NCBI RefSeq assembly: GCF_020103725.1
Contig: NZ_JAHXBG010000011.1
Location: forward strand, 62,001 to 126,000
DNA length: 64,000 nt
DNA from: Hyalangium gracile
Lineage (GTDB): Bacteria; Myxococcota; Myxococcia; Myxococcales; Myxococcaceae
Direction of reading: 5' to 3'
Shown here: positions 16,847-25,320 of the stretch, one piece after another
How positions within the stretch are numbered: the stretch's first letter is position 1
How the letters are laid out: every line of letters starts with the position of its first letter
Program-made: the position numbers and the translations under genes
Notes under the pieces: generated by a model
Databases searched by the model: none
What the model was told of the DNA's origin: nothing
What the model saw: only the letters and a program-made list of their open reading frames with translations

Positions 16847-16880
16847 AGGGCCCCGGGACACGGCTGGCTCCCGGGGCCCT
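16847..16880 (-). terminator. Strong hairpin downstream of EF-G
   Basis: AGGGCCCCGGGA (16847-16858) pairs perfectly with TCCCGGGGCCCT (16869-16880), a 12-bp GC stem with a 10-base loop, starting six bases after the EF-G stop codon. It lacks a U run on the minus strand, so termination may be weak or factor-assisted. Confidence 0.6.
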
Positions 16881-16886
16881 GTTCTT

Positions 16887-18995
16887 CTACTGCTGTGCCG
16901 CCACCACCACTGACTCCTGCATCGCGTCAGGCACCGGCTCGTAGGTGGCCAGCCGCAGGGTGGCCATGGCGCGGCCCTGCGTGCGGCCTCGCAGGCTGGT
17001 CACGTAGCCGAAGAGGTGGGCCATGGGCACCTGCGCGGAGACGTTCCGCACCGCTCCATGTCCCTCCATTCCCCGCACACGCCCCCGCCGGGAGGACAGA
17101 TCCCCGAGCACGTCCCCGAGGAACTCCTCCGGCGTGGTGACCTCCACGTCCATCACGGGCTCCAGCAACCGCACGCCCGCGCGCCGCGCCGCCTCCTGGA
17201 AGGCCAGGGAGCCGGCCATGGTGAACGCCTGGGGAGAGGAGTCCCGCACGTGCGTGCTCCCATCCACCAGTCGCACCTCCACGTCCACCACCGGGTAGCC
17301 CGCCAGCACGCCCCGCTGCATGGCGCCCGCCACGCCCTTCTCGATGGCGGGGATGAACTCCTTCGGGATGACGCCGCTGTGCGTGTCATCCACGAAGACG
17401 AGCCCCGAGCCTCGCGGCCCGGGCCCCACCTCCATCACCACGTGGGCGTACTGCCCCGGCCCCCCGGTCTGTCGCACGTGGCGGTACTCCTGGCGGACCT
17501 TCTGGCGCAGCGTCTCGCGGTAGGCCACCTTGGGCTGGCCCACGCGCGCCTCCACGCCGTACTCGGTCCTCAGGCGATCCACCACGATCTCCAGGTGCAG
17601 CTCTCCCATGCCGGACAGCAGCTGCTGCCCGGTCTCCGGGTCCACCTCCACGCGCAGCGAGGGGTCCTCCGCCGCCAGCCGCGTCAGTCCGTCCTCCATC
17701 TTCTGCTGCTCTCCTCGAGAGCGCGCCTCGACGGCCAGCTGGATGACCGGCTCGGGGAAGTGCAGCGACTCCAGCACCACGGGCGCCTCCAGCGAGCACA
17801 GGGTGTCGCCGGTGCGCACGCCGCGCAGGTTCAGCGCCGCGCAGATGTCGCCGGCGTGCACCTCGTCCACCTCCTCGCGCTTGTTGGCATGCATGAACAT
17901 CAGTCGCCCCACGCGCTCGCGGCGCTGTTGGCGGGTGTTGAGCAGGGCCATGCCCGTGCGCAACGTGCCCGAGTACACACGCAGGAAGACGACGCTCCCC
18001 ACGTTCTTGTCGTGCATCAGCTTGAAGACGAGCGCGCACACGGCTTCCTCATCGTTCGCCGGACGGGTGACGAGCACCTGGGTGTCCGGAGTCACGCCCT
18101 CCACCGCCGGCAGGTCCGACGGCGCGGGCAGGTAGTTGACCACTGCGTCCAACAGCATCTGCACACCCTTCTTCTTGAAGGCCGCCCCGCAGAGCACCGG
18201 CACCAGCTTGCGCTGGAGGGTGCCCGAGCGGAGCGCGTGCTCCAGCTCCTCCTCCGTGATGTCCGCCACCTGTCCGTCCACGTACTTTTGCAGCACGGTG
18301 CCATCCACCTCCGCGCACGCCTCGATGAGGCGCTGGCGCAGGGCCTCCGCCTCCGCCCGCAGCGGCTCGGGGATCTCCCGCGCCTGGGAGGGCTCTCCCG
18401 ACGCCTCGTCGAAGAAGAAGGCCCTCATGCGCGGCAGGTCCACGACGCCGCTGAACTCCGTGCCGGCCCCGATGGGCAGCTGCACCGGCACCGGGTTCGC
18501 ATCCAGCCGCTCGCGGATGGACCGCACGCTCATGGCGAAGTCCGCGCCCACCTTGTCCATCTTGTTGAGGAAGGCGATGCGCGGCACGCCGTGCCGGTTG
18601 GCCTGGTGCCACACCGTCTCGGACTGAGGCTCCACGCCCTGGCTGGCGTCGAACACCGCCACCGCCCCATCCAGCACGCGCAGGGAGCGCTCCACCTCGA
18701 TGGTGAAGTCCACGTGTCCCGGCGTGTCCAGGATGTTGATGCGGTGCGGGGTGCCCGCGAAGGGCCCGCGCATCGGCTTCCAGAAGGCGGTGGTGGCCGC
18801 CGAGGTGATGGTGATGCCGCGCTGCTTCTCCTGCACCATCCAGTCCATCTCGGTGGAGCCCGCGTGCACCTCGCCCATGGCGTGGATGCGACCGGTGAAG
18901 AAGAGGATGCGCTCGGTGAGCGTGGTCTTGCCCGCGTCGATGTGGGCCATGATGCCGATGTTGCGGTAGCGGTCGATGCGTGTCGTGCGAGACAT
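16887..18995 (-). CDS. fusA: Translation elongation factor G
   Basis: 702 residues from ATG 18995, normal for EF-G. The GTPase motifs are visible: AHIDAGKTT (17-25), [18 protein letters not shown] and NKMD. Domains II-V follow, including [35 protein letters not shown] of domain IV, and an [20 protein letters not shown] end. It catalyses GTP-driven translocation on the ribosome. The gene stands alone, without rpsL, rpsG or tuf beside it, so it may be one of several EF-G paralogs, as myxobacteria often have; that is inference. A long leader with a candidate small ORF lies upstream and two hairpins lie downstream. Confidence 0.95.
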   Translation of the reverse strand: MSRTTRIDRYRNIGIMAHIDAGKTTLTERILFFTGRIHAMGEVHAGSTEMDWMVQEKQRGITITSAATTAFWKPMRGPFAGTPHRINILDTPGHVDFTIEVERSLRVLDGAVAVFDASQGVEPQSETVWHQANRHGVPRIAFLNKMDKVGADFAMSVRSIRERLDANPVPVQLPIGAGTEFSGVVDLPRMRAFFFDEASGEPSQAREIPEPLRAEAEALRQRLIEACAEVDGTVLQKYVDGQVADITEEELEHALRSGTLQRKLVPVLCGAAFKKKGVQMLLDAVVNYLPAPSDLPAVEGVTPDTQVLVTRPANDEEAVCALVFKLMHDKNVGSVVFLRVYSGTLRTGMALLNTRQQRRERVGRLMFMHANKREEVDEVHAGDICAALNLRGVRTGDTLCSLEAPVVLESLHFPEPVIQLAVEARSRGEQQKMEDGLTRLAAEDPSLRVEVDPETGQQLLSGMGELHLEIVVDRLRTEYGVEARVGQPKVAYRETLRQKVRQEYRHVRQTGGPGQYAHVVMEVGPGPRGSGLVFVDDTHSGVIPKEFIPAIEKGVAGAMQRGVLAGYPVVDVEVRLVDGSTHVRDSSPQAFTMAGSLAFQEAARRAGVRLLEPVMDVEVTTPEEFLGDVLGDLSSRRGRVRGMEGHGAVRNVSAQVPMAHLFGYVTSLRGRTQGRAMATLRLATYEPVPDAMQESVVVAAQQ

Positions 18996-19155
18996 AAAGA
19001 CTTCCCATTCCCGTCGGGTGAGCCCACCCGCGGGTCGAAAGACAGACACTGGTTGATGAGGAATGAAGCCGCGGCGGCTCGCGGGGACACACGCATGCCC
19101 GGGAGCGACCCCTGGGGATGCTCAGGTCAGCGCGAGGACACACGAAGGCCGGGGA

Positions 19156-19234
19156 TGATCAGGGCGGAACCAGGCCCGCTCGGCGCACGGGAACCAGCCA
19201 ACCCGCGCGCCAGGGACCTCGGTCCGCCTGATCA
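19156..19234 (-). promoter_or_regulatory. Imperfect long inverted repeat in the EF-G leader
   Basis: On the minus strand TGATCAGGCGGACC (19234-19221) can pair with GGTTCCGCCCTGATCA (19171-19156); eight pairs are perfect (TGATCAGG/CCTGATCA), then about six more with bulges. The first three bases of the left arm are the stop codon of the candidate leader ORF. The 49-base loop is GC-rich and could fold further. Confidence 0.35.
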
Positions 19235-19336
19235 AATGTCGAGCAGCACCTTGTTGCGGGAGCCCAGACGCACGTCCGCCATCGGCGCGAGCACGCGCAC
19301 GGAAGGCACACCGAGAATGGTGGAGACGGGCCTCAT
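19232..19336 (-). CDS. Candidate 34-residue leader peptide upstream of EF-G
   Basis: ATG 19336 to TGA 19232 encodes a peptide beginning MRPVSTILGVPSVRVLAP and ending SRNKVLLDI. Codon choice is coding-like, with G or C at most third positions. The start lies only about three bases after the predicted transcription start of the promoter at 19346-19373, so it would be leaderless; no Shine-Dalgarno is present. It lies about 240 bases upstream of EF-G. I recognise no family. It could be a translation-sensing leader or chance. Confidence 0.35.
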   Translation of the reverse strand: MRPVSTILGVPSVRVLAPMADVRLGSRNKVLLDI

Positions 19337-19345
19337 GACCCGGGC

Positions 19346-19373
19346 AATCTACGACAAGGGCTTGCTTTGTCAA
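19346..19373 (-). promoter_or_regulatory. Candidate sigma70-type promoter for the EF-G transcript
   Basis: On the minus strand TTGACA (19373-19368) and TAGATT (19351-19346) are separated by 16 bases, a perfect -35 and a 4/6 -10. The surrounding bases are less GC-rich than the flanks. Transcription would start near 19339 and give a leader of about 345 bases before EF-G. Confidence 0.5.
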
Positions 19374-19519
19374 CCCCATGTCTGTGATTGCCGCGAATGT
19401 GTCACGAAGGGCGCGGGCCCGGCTGCGCGGCTCCCCGCGCGTCACAAACCGGTCCTCCGGCCTCCACCCGCAGGCACCGCGAGGCGTCGAGCTCCTCGCC
19501 CCTGACCGAGGAGGGCCTC

Positions 19520-19852
19520 ATGAAGCGCCTGAAGCCGCTCGTTGCCTGCTGCCTGCTGGGACTCGTGAGCCTCGCTGGCTGCGGCGGGAAGGACACCGAG
19601 CAGGGCACCGGGCCTCAGCAATCCCCGTCGCCCCAGACCGAGCAGGCGGTGGGGCCTGGGGGGCTTCCCGGGACGGCGCCCTCAACCCGTCAGCAGCCCA
19701 TCTGCCGCAACCTGAAGGAGGGAGACCCCGGGTACCCGGGCTGGACCTACTGCTGTGACAACGAGGACATGACCCGGAGCTACTGGACGGGGGCCAACGC
19801 CAACCGGAGTGGCACCTGGGACGGGAGCTGCTCCTCCTGGGGTATCCGGTAG
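19520..19852 (+). CDS. Small Cys-rich lipoprotein of unknown function
   Basis: 110 residues from ATG 19520, preceded by GAGGAGGG. The signal peptide MKRLKPLVACCLLGLVSLAG ends in a lipobox (LAGC, Cys 21). After a Gln/Pro/Thr-rich linker the mature part contains ICRNLKEGDPGYPGWTYCCD and ends TWDGSCSSWGIR, with four cysteines that could form two disulfides. It should be anchored to a membrane leaflet in the envelope. I do not recognise the family; its spacing to neighbours suggests a single-gene unit. Confidence 0.8.
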   Translation: MKRLKPLVACCLLGLVSLAGCGGKDTEQGTGPQQSPSPQTEQAVGPGGLPGTAPSTRQQPICRNLKEGDPGYPGWTYCCDNEDMTRSYWTGANANRSGTWDGSCSSWGIR

Positions 19853-19950
19853 CACGTCGCGGGGGTGGCGGGCGGGGGGCCTTCTCCGGGTGTTCGGGCA
19901 CCCAGGCCAGGCGTCTGGCCCGCGAGGGACACCGGGTGAACCCCCGAGGC

Positions 19951-21090
19951 ATGCCCAGAACCTTCTGGAACGGGGGGCGGGGTGCTAGGGTCCTGACCTC
20001 TCGTGAGGTCAGGGTCCTGGACAAAGCAACACTCGACAAGCTGCTGACGGTGGGCGTGCAGAACGGCGCCTCGGACATCCACTTCCGCCCCGGCGATCCG
20101 CCCATCTACCGCGTCAACGGCGTCCTGCGCCCGTTGCGCATGGAGAAGCTGGCGCCGGAGCACACGCGTGAGGTGGCGCTCCACCTCATGCACGATCCGG
20201 TGGCTCGGAGCCAGATCGAGTCCATCCAGGAGCACGACACCTCGTACGGCCTGGCCGGGGTGGCCCGCTTCCGCGTGAACATCTACCGGCAGCGCGGCAC
20301 GCTGGCGATCATCCTCCGCATCATCCCGGCCAACGTGCCCACCATCGAAGGGCTGGGCCTGCCGGAGGTCCTCAAGACGATTGCCAGCCAGGACCGCGGC
20401 CTGGTGCTGGTGACGGGGGCCACGGGCTCGGGCAAGAGCTCCACGCTGGCGGCGATGATCGACCACATCAACCGCAACGAGAGCCTGCACATCCTCACCA
20501 TCGAGGACCCGATCGAGTTCATCTACAAGAACGTCAAGTCCTCCATCTCCCAGCGGGAGATCGGTCCGGACACGAGCAGCTTCGCCATGGCGCTGCGCGC
20601 GGCGCTCCGGCAGGACCCGGACGTCATCCTCGTGGGCGAGATGCGCGACACGGAGACGATCGACATCGCGCTCAAGGCCTCGGAGACGGGCCACCTGGTG
20701 CTCTCCACCGTGCACACGACGGACGCCTCGCGCACCATCAACCGCCTCGTCTCGGTGTTCAACGCCGAGGAGCAGACGATGGTGCGGATGCGTCTGGCCG
20801 ACAGCCTCAAGGCCACCATCTCCCAGCGCCTGCTGCCCCGCGGCGACAACAAGGGGCGCGCGGTGGCGCTGGAGATCATGGTCCAGACGAAGACCATCCA
20901 GGAGTACATCCGCGAGGACCGCGCCAACGAGCTGAAGGACGTCATCGAGAAGGGCCGCGACACCTACGGCATGCAGTCCTTCGATCAGCACCTGAGCCAG
21001 CTGTACAAGTCGGGCGTCATCACCCTGGAGACGGCTCAGGGCGCGGCCACCAACCCGGCGGACTTCGCGCGCGCGCTCGAGTTCGAGTGA
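19951..21090 (+). CDS. PilT/PilU-family type IV pilus retraction-type ATPase
   Basis: About 379 residues. The order is N-terminal domain (NGASDIHFRPGDPPIYRVNG), Walker A GATGSGKSST, an Asp box HILTIEDPIEFIY, Walker B-like RQDPDVILVGEMRD and His box HLVLSTVHTTDASRT. These place it in the PilT branch, which powers pilus retraction at the inner membrane. The true start is uncertain: ATG 19951 and GTG 19936 are in frame, but homologous sequence begins only near VLDKATLDKLL, where a CTG at 20017 with GAGG eight bases upstream is possible. Whether this copy serves gliding motility or another pilus-like machine cannot be told from the window, since no pil genes are adjacent. Confidence 0.9.
   Translation: MPRTFWNGGRGARVLTSREVRVLDKATLDKLLTVGVQNGASDIHFRPGDPPIYRVNGVLRPLRMEKLAPEHTREVALHLMHDPVARSQIESIQEHDTSYGLAGVARFRVNIYRQRGTLAIILRIIPANVPTIEGLGLPEVLKTIASQDRGLVLVTGATGSGKSSTLAAMIDHINRNESLHILTIEDPIEFIYKNVKSSISQREIGPDTSSFAMALRAALRQDPDVILVGEMRDTETIDIALKASETGHLVLSTVHTTDASRTINRLVSVFNAEEQTMVRMRLADSLKATISQRLLPRGDNKGRAVALEIMVQTKTIQEYIREDRANELKDVIEKGRDTYGMQSFDQHLSQLYKSGVITLETAQGAATNPADFARALEFE
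19992..20013. repeat. Perfect inverted repeat across the putative PilT-like gene start
   Basis: CCTGACCTC (19992-20000) and GAGGTCAGG (20005-20013) form a 9-bp hairpin with a TCGT loop. A direct repeat AGGGTCCTG flanks it (19987-19995 and 20011-20019). The right arm contains the only convincing Shine-Dalgarno-like sequence near the conserved protein start. Confidence 0.6.
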
Positions 21091-21091
21091 C

Positions 21092-21970
21092 TCAGGTCTC
21101 CTGGGCCCGTGCTCGCACTTCCGCCGCGAACAGCTCCGCGGCGGGCGTGCGTGGCGCGCCCTTGCGCCACAGCAGCGCCGCGAGCTCCGACCGGGGAGCA
21201 GGGGAGAGCCGCTTCACCACGAGCCGCTCGGCGTCGGCCAGCCGCGGCTCGGGCAGCATCGTGACGGCGAGCCCCGCGCGCACGATGGCCAGCACGGTGC
21301 CGACCGCGTTCGACTCGAGCGCGATGCGGGGTGCCAGCCTCATCGCGGAGAACCAGGCATCCACGCGCGCTCGCACCCGTAGGCCGCGCGAGAGCAGCGC
21401 GAACGGCTCGTCCGTGAGCTGTCGCGTCCCCACGGACTCCGCTCCCGCCAGGGGGTGACCCCGCGCGACGACGAGGGCCAGCCTGCTGTCGAAGACGGGC
21501 TCCGCGTCCAGGTCCGGCAGGCGTGCCGGTGCGTACGCCAGCCCCACGTCCAGCTTGCCGTCCGTCAGCCGCCGCTCCACCCGGCGCACGATCGCCTCCT
21601 CGGCGCTCAGCGCCAGGCCCGGGTGCCTGCGCAGCACGGCGGCGAGCGCTGGCACCACGACGCCGCGCATGCTGGGGGGATAGCCCACCCGCAGCGCTCC
21701 CGAGGTGAGCCCGCGCAGCGCGCCCACCGCCACCCGTCCCGCATCCACGTCCTCCAGCGCGCGCGAGGCGTACGTGCGGAACAGCTCTCCCGCCTGCGTC
21801 AGGCGCACGCCGCCGCGGGCGCGCTCGAAGAGCGGCGCTCCGAGCTCCTCCTCGAGCTGGCGGATCTGCTGCGACAGCGTGGGCTGCGAGACGTGGAGGC
21901 GCCGCGCGGCGCGGCCGAAGTGCAGCGCGTCGGCGACGGCGGAGAAGTAGCGGAGGTGGCGCAGTTCCAT
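21092..21970 (-). CDS. LysR-family transcriptional regulator
   Basis: 292 residues from ATG 21970. The N-terminal helix-turn-helix is canonical: MELRHLRYFSAVADALHFGR, then LHVSQPTLSQQIRQLEEELG and LFERARGGVRLTQAG. The effector domain (about 90-290) has the two-lobe pattern with LRVGYPPSMRGVV and LDVGLAYAPARLPDL. It is divergent from the TPP enzyme/aldehyde dehydrogenase pair, the standard arrangement for a LysR activator and its target, with a T-N11-A palindrome 10 bases before its own start. The inducer is unknown. A longer minus-strand reading to 24982 is a shadow of the genes opposite. Confidence 0.93.
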   Translation of the reverse strand: MELRHLRYFSAVADALHFGRAARRLHVSQPTLSQQIRQLEEELGAPLFERARGGVRLTQAGELFRTYASRALEDVDAGRVAVGALRGLTSGALRVGYPPSMRGVVVPALAAVLRRHPGLALSAEEAIVRRVERRLTDGKLDVGLAYAPARLPDLDAEPVFDSRLALVVARGHPLAGAESVGTRQLTDEPFALLSRGLRVRARVDAWFSAMRLAPRIALESNAVGTVLAIVRAGLAVTMLPEPRLADAERLVVKRLSPAPRSELAALLWRKGAPRTPAAELFAAEVRARAQET

Positions 21971-21979
21971 CCCGCCATC

Positions 21980-21994
21980 ATAGGCAATGCCTAT
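21980..21994. promoter_or_regulatory. LysR-type T-N11-A operator
   Basis: ATAGGCAATGCCTAT is a perfect 6-3-6 inverted repeat and contains the T-N11-A core expected for LysR regulators. It lies in the 99-base divergent region, 10 bases from the regulator start, well placed for autoregulation and activation of 22070-25180. Confidence 0.65.
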
Positions 21995-22015
21995 CGAGTC
22001 GATGGGAACAAACGA

Positions 22016-22043
22016 ATGTACGAATCGATGCCCGCGCGTACAT
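22016..22043. promoter_or_regulatory. Second inverted repeat in the LysR/TPP-enzyme divergent region
   Basis: ATGTACG (22016-22022) and CGTACAT (22037-22043) are perfect 7-base arms separated by 14 bases, 27 bases upstream of the TPP-enzyme start. It may be a secondary regulator contact site near the promoter. Confidence 0.4.
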
Positions 22044-22069
22044 CTTGTCCCATCCCCGAGGAGGGACTC

Positions 22070-23707
22070 ATGAAGGCAGCGGACCTGTTCGTCAAAGCGC
22101 TCGAGGCAGAGGGTGTGCGTTGCGTCTTCGGACTTCCAGGCGAGGAGAACCTGGACCTGCTCGAGTCGATGCGGGCCGCGGGCATGCGCCTCGTCGTCAC
22201 CCGCCACGAGCAGGCCGCGGGCTTCATGGCCGCCACGTGGGGGCGGCTCACCGGACGCGCGGGCGTGTGCCTCTCGACGCTGGGGCCGGGCGCCACCAAC
22301 CTCGTCACGGCCGCGGCGTACGCGCAGCTCGGCGGCATGCCCATGGTGATGCTCACCGGGCAGAAGCCCATCAAGGCCAGCAAGCAGGGCCACTTCCAGA
22401 TCGTCGACGTCGTGGGGATGATGCGGCCGCTCACCAAGTCCACCCGCACGCTCGTCTCCGCGGAGCATGTGCCCTCGGCGGTGCGCGAGGCCTTCCGCCG
22501 CGCCGAGGAGGAGCGCCCCGGCGCCACGCACCTGGAGCTGCCCGAGGACGTGGCGCGGGAGTCCACCGAAGCGCCCCCCATCTCGCCAGGCCCCGCGCGT
22601 CGACCCGTGGCGGACGAGGCGTCCATCGCCCAGGCTGTCGAGGCCATCGCCTCCGCCCGGCGCCCGCTGCTCATGATTGGCGCGGGCGCCAACCGCAAGC
22701 TCACCTCGGAGATGCTCCGCGTCCTCGTGGACCGGGTGGGGATTCCCTTCTTCAGCACCCAGATGGGCAAGGGGGTGGTGGATGAGACGCACCCACTCTG
22801 GATGGGCACCGCCGCGCTCTCCGACGGGGACTTCGTCCACCGCGCCATCGAGGCCTCGGACTGCATCGTCAACGTGGGCCATGACGTCATCGAGAAGCCG
22901 CCCTTCGTCATGCGGGATGGCCGCCGCACGGTGGTCCACCTGAACTTCTCGTCGGCCGAGGTGGATCCCGTGTACTTCCCCCAGGTGCAGGTGATCGGCG
23001 ACATCGCCAACGCCGTGTGGCGCATCTCGGAGGGAGTCGCTCCCCGGGCGCACTGGGACTTCGCGCCCTTCGAGCGGGCGCGCGCGGGGCTGGACGCGCA
23101 GCTGGCCCGAGGCATCGACGATGACCGCTTCCCCCTCTATCCCGCTCGGCTCGTCGCCGAGGTGCGGCGCGCCATGCCGGACGATGGCGTCGTGTGCCTG
23201 GACAACGGCATGTACAAGCTCTGGTTCGCTCGCTACTACCGCTGCCGGAGGCCCAACACGCTGCTGCTCGACAATGCGCTCGCGACCATGGGGGCGGGGC
23301 TGCCTTCCGCCATCGCTGCCAAGCTGGTCCACCCGCGACGCAAGGTGCTCGCCGTCTGTGGAGATGGAGGCTTCATGATGAACTCGCAGGAGCTGGAGAC
23401 GGCGGTGCGCCTGCGGCTGGACCTGACGGTCGTCGTGGTGCGTGACGACGGCTACGGGATGATTCGCTGGAAGCAGGGGGCCATGGGGCTGCCGGACTTC
23501 GGGATGCAGCTGGGCAACCCGGACTTCGTCCGCTACGCGGAGGCTTACGGCGCGCACGGGCACCGTCCGACGAGCGCCACCGAGTTCGGCGCCACGCTCG
23601 CCCGCTGCCTGGAGTCGGGCGGCGTGCACGTCATCGACCTGCCCATCGACTATTCGGACAACACTCGCGCGCTGGGCGCGGGTGACGAGCAAGGCATCGC
23701 GCACTGA
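22070..23707 (+). CDS. Thiamine-diphosphate-dependent enzyme, acetolactate synthase large subunit-like
   Basis: 545 residues with GAGGAGGG before ATG 22070. The N-terminal domain carries FGLPGEENLDLL and the catalytic Glu (RHEQAAGF, E47), then STLGPGATNLV. The central domain begins near ARRPLLMIGAGANRK. The C-terminal domain binds the cofactor (GDGGFMMNSQEL ... RDDGYGMIRWKQ). Acetolactate synthase makes acetolactate from pyruvate, but no small subunit is nearby and the downstream partner is an aldehyde dehydrogenase, so a decarboxylase or carboligase acting on another 2-oxo acid is equally possible. It is divergent from a LysR regulator and probably co-transcribed with the dehydrogenase. Confidence 0.88.
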   Translation: MKAADLFVKALEAEGVRCVFGLPGEENLDLLESMRAAGMRLVVTRHEQAAGFMAATWGRLTGRAGVCLSTLGPGATNLVTAAAYAQLGGMPMVMLTGQKPIKASKQGHFQIVDVVGMMRPLTKSTRTLVSAEHVPSAVREAFRRAEEERPGATHLELPEDVARESTEAPPISPGPARRPVADEASIAQAVEAIASARRPLLMIGAGANRKLTSEMLRVLVDRVGIPFFSTQMGKGVVDETHPLWMGTAALSDGDFVHRAIEASDCIVNVGHDVIEKPPFVMRDGRRTVVHLNFSSAEVDPVYFPQVQVIGDIANAVWRISEGVAPRAHWDFAPFERARAGLDAQLARGIDDDRFPLYPARLVAEVRRAMPDDGVVCLDNGMYKLWFARYYRCRRPNTLLLDNALATMGAGLPSAIAAKLVHPRRKVLAVCGDGGFMMNSQELETAVRLRLDLTVVVVRDDGYGMIRWKQGAMGLPDFGMQLGNPDFVRYAEAYGAHGHRPTSATEFGATLARCLESGGVHVIDLPIDYSDNTRALGAGDEQGIAH

Positions 23708-23740
23708 GCTGTGAGGACCCGAGAGGAAGTGAGGGACACC

Positions 23741-25180
23741 ATGCTGGCTGAACGCTACCCCTATTACCTGGCCAACCGCCCGCGACAGCCCAACGCGGAG
23801 CTGGCCGTGACCGACAAGTACTCGGGCGAGATCGTGACGCACGTGGCGCTCGCGGATGCCCGGGCGGTGGAGGAGGCCATCGCCGCCGCGGTGCGCGCGA
23901 CCGGTCCGATGCGCCGCCTGGCGCCGTACGCCCGGCAGGAGGTGCTCGAGCACTGCGTGCGCCGCTTTCGTGAGCGGGCCGAGGAGTTCGCGCTCGTCCT
24001 CTGCATCGAGGCGGGCAAGCCGCTCCGCGACGCGCGCGGTGAAGTCTCGCGGCTGATCGAGACGTTCAAGGCGGCGGCCGAGGAGGCCGTGCGGGGCGGG
24101 GGAGAGGTGCTGAACCTGGAGGTGTCGAAGCGCTCGGCGGGCTACCGCGGCTTCACCCAGCGGGTGCCCGTGGGCCCGTGCTCGTTCATCACCCCGTTCA
24201 ACTTCCCGCTCAACCTGGTGGCGCACAAGGTGGCGCCCGCCATCGCCGCCGGCTGCCCGTTCGTGCTCAAGCCGTCGGACCGCACCCCCGTGAGCGCCAT
24301 GCTCATGGCCGAGGTGCTCGCCGAGACGGACCTGCCCGAGGGAGCCTTCTCGGTCCTCCCGACGCGGCTCGAGGACGTGGGGCCGTTCATCGAGGATGAC
24401 CGGCTCAAGCTGCTCTCGTTCACCGGCTCGGAGAAGGTGGGGTGGGAGCTCAAGGCGCGCGCCGGCCGCAAGAAGGTGGTCCTGGAGCTGGGCGGCAACG
24501 CGGCCTGCGTCGTGGACCGGGACCAGGCCGATCGCCTGGACTTCATCGCGGACCGCGTGGCCCTGGGTGCCTTCTTCCAGGCCGGGCAGAGCTGCATCTC
24601 GGTCCAGCGCGTCCTCGCGCATGAGCAGGTGTATGACTCGCTGCGTGACCGGCTCGTCGCCCGAGCGCGCGCGCTGCGCACGGGCAATCCCCGGGATGAG
24701 GCCACCACGCTGGGGCCCATGATCGACGAGCCCGCCGCGCGGCGGCTGGAGGGCTGGATCCAGCGCGCGGTGGGGCGGGGCGCGCGTGTCCTGTGTGGAG
24801 GAGGACGGCGCGGCTCGCTGCTCGAGGCCACGGTGCTGGAGGGCGTGCCCGCCGACGAGCCGCTGAGCGCGGAGGAGGCGTTCGGTCCGGTCGTCCTGCT
24901 GCAGCGCTTCGGAGCGTTCGACGAGGCACTCCGCGCCGTGAATGACGGGCGCTACGGGCTGCAGGCCGGCGTCTTCACCCACGATCTGTCACGGGCGATG
25001 CAGGCGTGGGACGAGCTGGAGGTGGGAGGCGTCGTCGTGGGAGACGTGCCGAGCTTCCGCGTCGACACGATGCCCTACGGCGGCGTGAAGGGCTCGGGGC
25101 TGGGACGGGAGGGCGTGAAGTACGCCATCGAGGACATGACCGAGCTGCGGCTGCTCGTCCTGCGTCCTTCGTCCAGCTGA
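23741..25180 (+). CDS. NAD(P)-dependent aldehyde dehydrogenase
   Basis: 479 residues from ATG 23741, which has GAGG six bases upstream; an upstream GTG at 23711 is less likely. Family residues are present: Asn154 in FITPFNFPLNL, Glu249 in VLELGGN, catalytic Cys285 in AGQSCISVQR, and the EEAFGPVVLLQRF and MPYGGVKGSGLGREG motifs. It oxidises an aldehyde to an acid in the cytoplasm. It lies 33 bases after the TPP enzyme; a shared pathway in which the first enzyme makes an aldehyde that this one oxidises is an attractive inference. The substrate is unknown. Confidence 0.92.
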   Translation: MLAERYPYYLANRPRQPNAELAVTDKYSGEIVTHVALADARAVEEAIAAAVRATGPMRRLAPYARQEVLEHCVRRFRERAEEFALVLCIEAGKPLRDARGEVSRLIETFKAAAEEAVRGGGEVLNLEVSKRSAGYRGFTQRVPVGPCSFITPFNFPLNLVAHKVAPAIAAGCPFVLKPSDRTPVSAMLMAEVLAETDLPEGAFSVLPTRLEDVGPFIEDDRLKLLSFTGSEKVGWELKARAGRKKVVLELGGNAACVVDRDQADRLDFIADRVALGAFFQAGQSCISVQRVLAHEQVYDSLRDRLVARARALRTGNPRDEATTLGPMIDEPAARRLEGWIQRAVGRGARVLCGGGRRGSLLEATVLEGVPADEPLSAEEAFGPVVLLQRFGAFDEALRAVNDGRYGLQAGVFTHDLSRAMQAWDELEVGGVVVGDVPSFRVDTMPYGGVKGSGLGREGVKYAIEDMTELRLLVLRPSSS

Positions 25181-25197
25181 GTGTTCACCGCTCCAGC

Positions 25198-25246
25198 ACC
25201 GGGAGGGGCCTGACTGTCCTTCAGCGCAACGTCAGGTCCCGGGAGC
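25198..25246 (+). terminator. Imperfect hairpin after the aldehyde dehydrogenase
   Basis: CCGGGA-GGGG-CCTGAC on the left can pair with GTCAGG-T-CCCGG on the right, a bulged stem beginning about 18 bases after the stop codon. No clear U run follows. It is a plausible but weak terminator. Confidence 0.3.
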
Positions 25247-25320
25247 GTGGCGGGCCTTCGGGCCTGTGGCCATTGGGTAGCGCTCCACTCGTTGCTCGAG
25301 GACACCTCTGAAACCGCACG

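Larger units (their letters stand above)
18996..19519. other. Divergent intergenic region between EF-G and a lipoprotein gene
   Basis: This 524-base gap holds the EF-G leader with its candidate promoter, small ORF and inverted repeat (minus strand). Plus-strand signals for the lipoprotein gene should lie in 19380-19510, but I see no clear -35/-10 pair there. A longer in-frame reading of the lipoprotein from 19388 has non-coding composition and was not used. Confidence 0.5.

Noticed and set aside
19504-22075. Similar CCGAGGAGGG-CTCATGAAG start contexts at 19520 and 22070 as a shared element
   Set aside because: Best explained by strong Shine-Dalgarno sequences; flanks do not match.
21092-24982. 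1296-residue minus-strand reading through the LysR gene
   Set aside because: Only the last 292 residues are the LysR protein; the rest is antisense to the TPP enzyme and dehydrogenase and has His/Arg/Gly-rich shadow composition.
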